From positions 210,958,117 to 211,022,116 of the forward strand of contig NC_081553.1 in the NCBI RefSeq assembly GCF_963082655.1: a stretch of 64,000 bases of DNA, read 5' to 3'. Both the position numbers and the translations under genes were made by a program. The notes under the pieces are model-generated. The model worked only from the letters and a program-made list of their open reading frames with translations. It was not told the DNA's origin and did not search any database. Shown one piece after another: positions 55,872 to 64,000 of this stretch; the first letter of the stretch is position 1, and every line of letters starts with the position of its first letter. This stretch comes from Stomoxys calcitrans (lineage: Eukaryota; Arthropoda; Insecta; Diptera; Muscidae).

Positions 55872-56395
55872 TAAAAAGGCATTAAGTTCGGCCAGGCCGA
55901 ACTGGTGGGCCGATCTGGGCCGTATTTAACATAGATGTCAAGAGTATAACTCAACTCGTTGTACCAAATTTCAACGAAATTGGACAATAAACACGCCTGT
56001 TATCGGCCCAAGATCCTAAATTAAGAGATCGGTCTATATGGCGGTTATATCGAAATATAGACGGATCTTAACCATACTCGGTACAAATGTCGAAGGGTCT
56101 AATGCAACTCATAATGTCTAATTTCAGCAAATTTTGTTAATGAATTCACCCTTTATGGGCCTAAAACTCTAAATTGGCAGATCGGTATATATGGCAGCTA
56201 TATCCAATCTGGACCGATCCGGGCCGTATTGAACAGGGCTGTCGTGGAGCCTAGCACAACTTGTAATACAGAATTTCAGCGAAATCGAACAATAAATGCA
56301 ATAAATTATAGGTCTAAAATCTTAAATCGAAAGATCGGTCTATATGGCAGCTATGTCCAAATCTGAAACGATCTGAGACAGAATTAAACAAGAAT
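55872..56395 (+). mobile_element. tandem-unit transposon fragment
   Basis: Starts AAGGCATTAAGTTCGGCCAG GCCGAAC (a GTTCGGCC-AGGCCGAAC palindrome), then three units with AGATCGGTCTATATGGCAGC. Cut by the MITE fragment at 56.40 kb. Confidence 0.65.
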
Positions 56396-56400
56396 TAGTT

Positions 56401-56469
56401 ACAAGCTGTGAAAAAAATTGTCAACGACGACTATATGAAAAATCCGCAATTACTTTTTGGGCAACCCAT
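56401..56469 (+). mobile_element. truncated mariner-type MITE
   Basis: Right ~70 bp only: ACAAGCTGTG ... GAAAAATCCGCAATTACTTT TTGGGCAACCCATA. Matches the internal and terminal sequence of the two 237-bp copies. Confidence 0.8.
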
Positions 56470-56589
56470 AGAATGGTCTCCAGAGCCCTAGTAGATGTGA
56501 TCCTCATTGCACCACCTGTGCCAAGACAACTTGTTCTCTGAACTTGTTGGAAAGTCTTATATTGCGTATGTGGAATGCTCTATGGGTAT

Positions 56590-56705
56590 AAGGGGTTTTA
56601 AGCCCATTGTGATACCACAGTAGCGGCAGACCCAGGTTTCTGGTGGGAATTGAACCACCGCACTGAAAATCAGACCACGCTACCGTGATGCCTTGGTATA
56701 AGGGG
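56590..56705 (-). mobile_element. tRNA-like SINE fragment
   Basis: GATACCACAGTAGCGGCAGA and GGGAATTGAACCACCGCACT, the latter a B-box-like GGTTCAATTCCC on the minus strand. The mirror image occurs at 60.29-60.42 kb (CGCTACTGTGGTATCACAAT). Confidence 0.5.
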
Positions 56706-57019
56706 TAACTGCAATTGCAATCGCCGAAAATCAGCGGTATGGAGTGCTGAGTCTCTGTAAGAGGCCGGCCGACACCGGGTCTTGCTTAAATCATGAGTGT
56801 ATCTGATGCTCGATACGACATGGCAAGTTAGTGGTGCCTTTAAATAACGTTCCCATGGTAATCGGTCTCATGAAACCCATTCTTGCTCACATATGGGGCT
56901 TGACGGCGATGGATACCTCCACATACAAATATGAGGCTACAATAACAATCAGTGAAACATCTTCGAATTCACTACCCATTTCGAGCGTATATAGTGTAGA
57001 ACCTACTCAATACGCTTCT

Positions 57020-57180
57020 GAATATGATCAAAATGGTTTGATCAAGCATAAAACCGTTAAGTAAAACTCCAAATGGTTTGATCAAACAATGGTTTGATCA
57101 AATCAAAAAGTTGGACCAAACGTAAAAAGGTTGGATCGAACTTAAAACTGGTTTGAATCCAATGAAACTTGTTTGATCAT
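57020..57180 (+). repeat. short AATGGTTTGATCAAAC array
   Basis: Eight to nine degenerate units of the TTTGATC family. Confidence 0.7.
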
Positions 57181-57189
57181 CATAGAAAA

Positions 57190-58125
57190 TCACCTTCCAA
57201 CATAAAAACCCAATTTCTGCCTAGCTTTTCAGTGCTCAAGTCATTTCTATATTAGGAAGAACAATTCTCAAATTCGAGTCAAATTATTGTAGGTAATCTA
57301 TGAACAACTCACATAGACAATTTTCCTATAAATTTGTAACCCAAGATAACTTCAGCTCATCTAGCTTAAAGTAATCTTTGTATATTGGCCCTAAACATCT
57401 CAGAAGGCAAGTATTATTAAAAACGCATTAGAAATTAACTATCATCTTGCCAATTTAGGCAAATAAAATAAAAAAAAAAACAAAACTCATTAAAATTATG
57501 TGGGATGATGGCAAAACTGTTTGTATAGCAAAACCATTTGAAAGAAAATCTAAGCATCCTACTTATCATTCTTCTCAAAAAGAAGTCTTTCAGTAGAAAG
57601 GAATTTCCCTTAAAAGCAACTGGCCATACTATAAATCTTTTGCAAAAATAATCAAAACATTAAAGTAATAAAACCTTAATAAAATACCACACTTGGAGTT
57701 TATCCAAAAGAAGAGGTCAGGGGAAAAAAGTTCCTGTACTGAAATGTTGTCAGAAATGATTTAAACGAAGCAGAAAAACAATTAAGACAAAGTGATTATA
57801 ATGATACCACTACCACTGCCATCATCATCATCACCATCCCTACTACTTCGGCATCATAACAATGATATCCATATAAATATGGAGATTAATTGCCCACCAT
57901 TCTGTTGCCCATCTTACTCTCTTTCTCTCTATGCAGGCAAACGGGAAATATGAAATAAAATCTTTGTTGGAAGCTGTAAAATTGAGGGTGGAATTATAAT
58001 GGAGGGAAAAACTGAAAAAATATGGATAAGTTTATAGAGCAAAAATTGTGGCTCATTTACAAAAGACAAGGCGATACTATTGAGAGATTTTTTATAGGCA
58101 TATACCCAAACTTTATAATAAAATA
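57190..58125. other. unique intronic DNA with a small (ATC)n run
   Basis: No transposon recognised; CATCATCATCATCACCATCC at about 57818 is a microsatellite-like run. No credible ORF. Confidence 0.4.
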
Positions 58126-58134
58126 CAAGTCAAT

Positions 58135-59465
58135 GTTAAGAAATGGAATTCTCGTGTGGGAAAGGGAATCCTCAAATCTACACTCTGCTGATTTACTGAT
58201 CTCATCATACAAGATGCAGTTTGATCAAACTAGGAATCCCTCGCATGGTAAAGGGAATCCTAAAACTAACACTCTGGTGATTTACTGGTCTGATCATACA
58301 AGAATCCCTCGTGTGGTAAAGTGAATCCTAAAACCTACACCCTGGTAATTTACTGGTCTGGTCATACAAGATGCAGTTTGATCAAACTAGGAATTCCTCG
58401 TGTGGGAAAGGAAATTATAAAACCAACATTCTGGTGATTTACTGGTCTGGTCATACAAGACGCAGTTTGATCAAACTAGGAATCCTTCGTGTGGGAAAGG
58501 GAATCCTCAAACCTACACCCTGGTGATTTACTGGTCTGGTCATACAAGATGTAGTTTGATCAAACTAGAAATCCCTCGTGTGGGAAAGAAAATCCTAAAA
58601 CTAACACTCTGGTGATTTACTGATCTGATCGTACAAGATGCAGTTTGATCAAATTAGGAATCCCTCGTGTGGGAAAAGGAAAATAATCACAAAACCAATA
58701 CTCTGGTGATTTACTGATCTCATCATACAAGATGTAGTTTGATCAAACTAGGAATCCCTTGTTGGGACAGGAGGTCCTAAAACCAACACTCTGGTGATTT
58801 ACTCTTCCGATTTACAAGATGCAGTTTGATCAAACTAGGAATCCCTCGTGTGGAAAAGGGAATCCTAAAACCAACATTCTGTTGATTTACTGGTCTGATC
58901 ATACAAGAAATTAGTTTGATCAAACTAGGAATCCCTCGTGTGGGAAAGGGAATCCTAAAACCAACACTCTGGTTAATTGGTGGTTTGATCATACAAGATG
59001 CAGTTTGATCAAATTAGGAATCCCTCGTGTGGGAAAGGTAATCCTAAAACCAACATTCTGGTGATTTACTGGTCTGATCATACAAGATGCAGTTTGATCA
59101 AACTAGGAATCCCTCGTGTGGGACAGAAAATCCTAAAACTAACACTCAGTTGATTTACTGGTCTGATTAAGCAAGATGTTGTTTGATCACACTAGGAATC
59201 CCTCATGTGGGCAAGAGAATCCTAAACCAATACTCTAATTAATTACTGGTCTGATCATTCAAGATGCAGTTTGATCAAACTAGGAATCCCTCATTCGGGA
59301 CAGGAAATCCTATAACCAACACTCGGTGGATTTACTGGTCTGTTCATACAAGATGCAGTTTGCTCAATCTAGGAATCCCTCGTGTGGAAAAGGGTATCCA
59401 AAAACCAACACTCTGGTGATTTGCTGGTCTGATCATACAAGATACAGTTTGATCAAATCAAATAA
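58135..59465 (+). repeat. 89-bp satellite, about 15 units
   Basis: Unit: GCAGTTTGATCAAACTAGGA, ATCCCTCGTGTGGGAAAGGG, AATCCTAAAACCAACACTCT, GGTGATTTACTGGTCTGATC, ATACAAGAT. TTGATCAAAC landmarks at 58378, 58467, 58556 and 58645 give an exact 89-bp step. One unit near 58280 lacks 18 bp (TGCAGTTTGATCAAACTA). Shares the TTTGATCAAAC palindrome with the 19-bp arrays. Confidence 0.95.
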
Positions 59466-60295
59466 ATAATCAAAATGGGTGGGAAAACCTTTAGCCAGAA
59501 GTCGATTCCAAATGCGAACGGTTTGCGCGAAATAAGTATTCTTTCTACAATGCATTGTGCGGTCCGCTGGCCAATCAATTAAAAACGGCTGAACGTTCGC
59601 AACCTTCCAACGAGCCGGGAAGACTCCCGCACCGTAAGCAAGGTTGAAAAGGTTGCGTAATGGACGAGCAAGTGTCAAAGAACACCTGCGCAAGACAAGT
59701 GTTGATATCACATCTGGGCCGGGGATTTATTTACGTCTAGATTCTCAAGAGCCCTTTTAACTTCACGAGTTGGAAAAAATATCTGGGGCATGATCCTGGA
59801 TACATTTTCGATTGAGGAGAGTGGGTGATTGCCATCTGACAGGGAAGAGTTCCCTGCAAATATATCAGCCAACAGGTTAGCCTTATCAAACGGGTCAGTG
59901 AACGTTTGATCATCCTTAACAAGATTTGCGATAGATGAAGAACTACGCTTTACCTTTTTCACGAACAACTAAAGCTCTTACTTTTTTTTCGTAAAGAAAT
60001 TTTTCGCGCCTAAGCACATTGGCATACGAAGATATTGCCTGCTTGCACAGCAGTTCAGTATTGGCATTTTTATTCAAGCGCCAACTTCTTTCGATCTAAC
60101 AGCATCTCTGGTTAAACCAATTTTTGTCGCCTGATTTAGCCGTTATAGTCTTAAATTCACATAAGCACTGGTATAGAGCTGATCGCCCAGTTGTGGGTTT
60201 TGACTCTTGTGTAGTACACAGTGACCTCTTAACGAAAGCAAGTAGTTCGACCGTGCTTTCCCGGTAGTAAGGCGCGCCAATAGCCAAGTTGGTAG
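59437..60295 (-). pseudogene. CR1/jockey-like non-LTR retrotransposon with internal deletion
   Basis: On the minus strand: WFNQRCC and VKRSSSSIANLVKDDQTFTD, PFDKANLLADIFAGNSSLSD, REVKRALENLDVNKSP (the segment before RT motif 1). After a one-base slip in GGCCC come ISTLVLRRCSLTLARPLRNL and AGVFPARWKVANVQP (RT motif 1-2 region). VANVQP then joins directly to DWPADRTMHCRKNTYFAQTV RIWNRL, the extreme C-terminus of such ORF2 proteins, so most of the polymerase including YADD is deleted. The 3' end lies against the 89-bp satellite. Confidence 0.75.
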
Positions 60296-60425
60296 CGTGA
60301 TCGGAATGCCAGAGCGGGGGTCATGGGATTGATTCTTATCAGAGAACTTGGTCTGTCGCTACTGTGGTATCACAATGGACTTAAAATTGTCTAAGTAGCT
60401 TAGCTTACCTAACCCAACCTTGCCG
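60290..60425 (+). mobile_element. tRNA-like SINE fragment
   Basis: AGTTGGTAGCGTGATCGGAA TGCCAGAGCGGGGGTCATGG resembles a tRNA-derived head; the tail CGCTACTGTGGTATCACAAT GGACTTAAA matches 56.59-56.62 kb inverted. Confidence 0.5.
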
Positions 60426-60429
60426 GTAG

Positions 60430-61000
60430 ATGGTAGGCCAAATAGTGCTGTATATATCAACTTTATATTGCCGCTTCGTTGCCCATCCCTTCTACTAGAA
60501 TCAATTACTCCACAAATGGCATATAGGCGCTACCGAAAAACGTTTCACTCGCCGATAACGAGATCTTGACGTCATTTTCTTAAAAAAAATATAATTGCCC
60601 TCAATACTTTTCAAGCAAAATTTTGTCAAAATTTGATTTTTTGTTTGTTTCTCTTTCGAGACGAGCTCAATGATCGGAGATGAAAATGGAAAAGGAAAGC
60701 CAAAGATAGCAACACACATCAACCACTATGGGATGCGTTTCGCTTTGGTTAGAAGACTTTTCAATCATGTGTGATGGCTTTAAGGGCCGTGCGTTGGTAC
60801 GTTGTATTCGAATCGTATTAATAGCGAAAACGCATCTATGATACAATTACCACATTAACCACACTCGGCAACACTGTCTATTACCTTAATGCATGTATTT
60901 TTGTGTAATGACATTCTTTCTGTGGCAAATTAAGAAAATTTGGTAAATATTTTGCTTCGGATAAATCTCGTCATAAATCAATTTTCATTGAATAGGAAGG
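60430..61000. other. non-repetitive stretch
   Basis: No gene or known repeat seen. Confidence 0.3.
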
Positions 61001-61004
61001 GTGT

Positions 61005-62064
61005 TTACTAATGTACCCATTCCGTTTGTAATACCTCGAAATATCCGTCTAAGACCCCATAGATTATATATATTCTTGATTGTCTCGACGTTCTGAGTCG
61101 ATCTAGCCATATTCGTTCGTCTGCCCGTTTGTCAAAATCACGATGGCGGTGGAACGCGTAAAACTAGACACTTGAAATTTTGCACAGATACTTAGTATTG
61201 ATATAGGTCGTTAAGGATTGCAAATGGACCACATCGATTCAGATTTAGGCATAGCTCCCATATAAACTGATTTCCATATTTGACTTCTTAAGCCCTTACA
61301 AGCCGCAATTTTTGTCCGATTTTGCTGAAATTTTGCATGGGGTGTTCTGTTATGACTTCCAACAACTGTGCCAAGAACGGTGCGAATTGGTCTATAATCT
61401 GATTTAGCTCCCATATAAACCGATCTCCCAATTTGACTTTTTGAGTCCTTACCAGCCGGAATTTTTGTCCGATTTGGCTTCATTTTTGCATGTAGTGTTC
61501 TGCTATGACTTCCTGCAATTTTGCCACGTACGGATCAAATTGGTCTATAACCTGATATAGCTTCCATATAAACCCATTTCCCGATTTGACTTCTTGAACC
61601 CCTACAACCCGCAATTTTTATCCGATGTGGCTGAAATTTTGTATGCGGTGTTCCGTTACGACTTCCAACAACTGTGCTAAGTACGGTCCAAATCAGTCTA
61701 GAACCTGATATAGCTCCCATATAAACCGATCTCCCGAGTTGACTTCTTGAGTCCTTACAAGCCGCAATTTTGTCCTATTTGGATGAAAATTGAGTTTTAT
61801 GGAAAATGTACCAAATTTTTTGTTAAAAAACAGCTTCTTGAAATTTGATATTTATGAAAATTATAGTTCTAAGAAAATCTCGTCAGAATAAAAATAGGGC
61901 TTAGACGAGAAAAAAAACATTTTTCATATTGACCGCCAAGGCGATCAATGTTGACAGCCTAGGCGATCATTGTCCGTCCGTCCGTCTGTCTGTCGAAAGC
62001 AGCTAACTTTCGAAGGAGAAAAGATAGGCGCTTGAAATGGCGCAAAATGCTTCCTATTAGTATA
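61005..62064 (-). mobile_element. tandem-unit transposon, reverse orientation, left part
   Basis: Starts with the end module inverted (GTAATACCTCGAAATATCCG, AGACCCCATAGATTATATAT), then three units with CTCCCATATAAACCGATCTC. A second end module appears at 61.95-62.06 kb (GTCCGTCTGTCTGTCGAAAG), so two elements may be fused here. Confidence 0.7.
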
Positions 62065-62301
62065 TTGGGTTGCCCAAAAAGTAGTTGCGGATTTTTTAAA
62101 AGAAAGTAAATGCATTTTTAATAAAACTTAGAATGATCTTTAATCAAATATACTTTTTTTACACTTTTTTTCTAAAGCAAGCTAAAAGTAACAGCTGATA
62201 ACTGACAGAAGTAAGAAAGCAATTACAGAGTCACAAGCTGTGAAAAAATTTGTCAACGCCGACTATGTGAAAAATCCGCAATTACTTTTTGGGCAACCCA
62301 A
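62065..62301 (-). mobile_element. 237-bp mariner-type MITE, copy B
   Basis: Same length and TIRs as copy A but opposite orientation; TA at 62063-62064 and 62302-62303. It interrupts the tandem-unit transposon: the left flank TTCCTATTAG and right flank GGTTGGGATTGTAAATGGGC are contiguous in other copies. Confidence 0.9.
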
Positions 62302-62303
62302 TA

Positions 62304-63265
62304 GTTCGGTTGGGATTGTAAATGGGCCATATCGGCCCATGTTTTGGTTACCATATAAACCGATCGCAGAACTTGACTTCTTGAGCCTCTATAGGGCGCA
62401 ATTCTTATACAATTCGGCTAAAAATTTGCAGGAGATGTTTTTCTGCGATGTTTTATAGCTCCCATATAAACCGATCTCCCGATTGCACTTCGCATAGGAC
62501 GCAGTTCTTATCCAATTGTTCTTAAATTTTGCACAATTACGTCTTCTATGACCTCTGACATACTTGGCTAATATGGTCTGAATCGGTCTGAAACCTGCTA
62601 AAGCTCCCATATAAACCGATCTCCCAATTTTACTTCTTGAGCTCCTATAGGTCGTTATACTTATCAGATTCGGCTAACATACGTGGTAAATATGGTTTGA
62701 ATCGGTCCAAAAATTGATATAATTCCCATATATAGCGACCTCCCGATTGTATATTTTGAGCTCCTAGGGGGCGCAGTTCTTGTCTGAGTAGGCTGAAAGC
62801 AAAACCATATTTGGCAATTTACTTGCCAAATATGGTTTTAATCGGTCCATAACCTGTATAACTCCCATATAAACCGATTTCGGATCTTGACTTCTTGAGC
62901 TGGTAGAGGGCGCAATTATTATCCGATTTGGCTGAAATTTTGCATGAAGTGTTTTGTTTTAACTTTAAACAACTGTGCCAAGTATGGTACAAATGGGTAT
63001 AGATCCCATGTCCGATCTCCCGATTATACTTCTATAGAGGGTGCAATTCTTATCCGAGTTTGCTGAAATTTTGCCCAATGACTACCACTTTAGTCTCCAA
63101 CAGCTAACCCCAAATCAGTTTAAACCTTGGTATAACTCCAATAGTATAGCAATTCTTATCCATTATCATTTGTTTTCTTACAAAGAGATACCGGACAAAG
63201 AACTTACACATGCGATCCAAGATGGAGGGTATACAAGATTCGGCCTGGCCAAACTTAGCACGCCT
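62304..63265 (-). mobile_element. tandem-unit transposon, reverse orientation, right part
   Basis: Five to six units (CTCCCATATAAACCGATCTC, TTGACTTCTTGAGCCTCTAT, ATCCGATTTGGCTGAAATTT). It ends GATGGAGGGTATACAAGATT CGGCCTGGCCAAAC, the inverted counterpart of the 52.18-kb end. Confidence 0.75.
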
Positions 63266-63284
63266 TTACTTGTTTTTTTTTTTT

Positions 63285-64000
63285 CAGAAAATTTTATTTA
63301 AATTATCTTTTTATTGCAAAATTTTGATACTAAAAATATTTCTCCGAGAATATAGAAGTAAATCTCTCTAAGCTTTAACCTCCCCTCTTTGGCTTGATGG
63401 CCATAGACGAGTTGGTTTTGATTTGATGATGTCTGGTTTATATTACACTCCACAACAATATTCACAAGGCAACATCCGCCGCTTAAGTGAAGCAAAGCAA
63501 AGCAGTGTAGTCACAGCCACATAGTGATTCTTTGAATGTCCAGTCGCCTTAGCCGAAGTTGTTGTCGTCGGTGTGGGTCTGTGATCTTTATGATGATTAT
63601 TGATGAGTTGGTGAGCTTGTGAGGAAATGCCCCATGGGCTTGATGACAACGCATATCCTTAAAAAACTCGCAACACAAATAGATGTGTGTTTGTATGTTA
63701 ATATCGCAAAGTATTTAGAAAAGGAAAAGAAGAGGGGTGGGGTTGAAGGTATAACCGACAAGATTTAACACTGATGCATTTTAAATTATGACGCCACTTA
63801 AGTTTATATGATGGCAGGATGGCCCTGAATGAAGATGGCAACAGCAATTGCTGCCTGCTTTTCCCTTTCATAAGAAATGGAGCTCATGTGGAAGGAGGTT
63901 ACCCTCATCAGGGAGATAAAGGAAACTGTACGCCTGTGGTCAGTGTTCAGTGATCAGTTGTTGCAACCTAACTAACAAAATGACCTGACCAGGGCGTTAA
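63285..64000. other. unique DNA at the window edge
   Basis: Mixed-composition, non-repetitive; a 68-codon minus-strand ORF (63443-63649; Thr/His/Ser-rich, starting MSSSPWGISSQAHQLINNHH) has no recognised motif. Could be intronic regulatory DNA of ss or an unassigned exon. Confidence 0.35.

Noticed and set aside
58022..58324. 100-codon plus-strand ORF
   Set aside because: Its second half lies in the 89-bp satellite and the first half has no recognisable motif.
63443..63649. Possible N-terminal spineless exon
   Set aside because: Thr/His-rich but no bHLH residues, no matching phase or clear donor; too weak to call.

Overview
The window looks like chromosomal DNA of a higher dipteran, most likely a calyptrate fly of the Musca/Stomoxys/blowfly type. 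Three things point this way: small exons separated by AT-rich, repeat-filled introns with standard GT-AG junctions; a protein nearly identical in its PAS region to fly Spineless; and interspersed repeats with 'ccatataaaccgatct'-type internal units, which I know from calyptrate genomes. The clade is inference; no species is claimed.

The one recognisable host gene is spineless (ss), the fly orthologue of the aryl hydrocarbon receptor, on the minus strand. Eight coding exons can be placed, all with canonical splice sites and mutually consistent phases: 44124-44035, 33719-33322, 33264-33158, 29078-29000, 28944-28617, 28555-28172, 28099-26876 (or open to a stop at 26684) and 23611-22910. They encode PAS-A, PAS-B, a basic/Gln stretch and a long His/Gln/Ser/Thr-rich C-terminal region. 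The bHLH exon(s) and the start codon are not visible, so the gene continues beyond position 64000 behind an intron of at least 19.9 kb. The C-terminus is ambiguous: either a spliced end (last exon 23611-22910) or read-through to a stop at 26684.

Layout. 1-16070: a huge composite array of a ~31-bp minisatellite with thirteen ~0.5-kb AT-rich modules, head-to-head inverted at about 6.77 kb and carrying recent 3.5-kb and 0.45-kb duplications. 16.1-20.1 kb: transposon repeats and an AT-rich unique block. 20.4-21.5 kb: a second 31-bp array. 21.85-26.26 kb: ss 3' region and last intron, packed with about 18 copies of a TATCGATA-containing palindrome. 22.9-33.7 kb: ss exons, with a 59-bp-stem hairpin, retroelement debris and a third 31-bp array lying 70 bp from an exon. 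33.7-44.0 kb: a 10.3-kb ss intron holding a decayed, unrecognised gene (35.2-35.8 kb), a 19-bp TTTGATC minisatellite, non-LTR fragments and a degenerate AT array. 44.1-64.0 kb: upstream ss intron with a mosaic of transposons (mariner-type MITEs, non-LTR remnants, tandem-unit elements, possible Helitron-like ends, tRNA-like SINE heads) and an 89-bp satellite, separated by islands of unique DNA.

No intact transposase or reverse transcriptase gene is present. The functional content visible is Spineless, plus whatever regulatory DNA lies in its introns. The strongest oddities are the inverted minisatellite complex, the TATCGATA palindrome cluster, the intronic long hairpin, the possible alternative Spineless C-termini and the broken small secreted-type gene inside the large intron.
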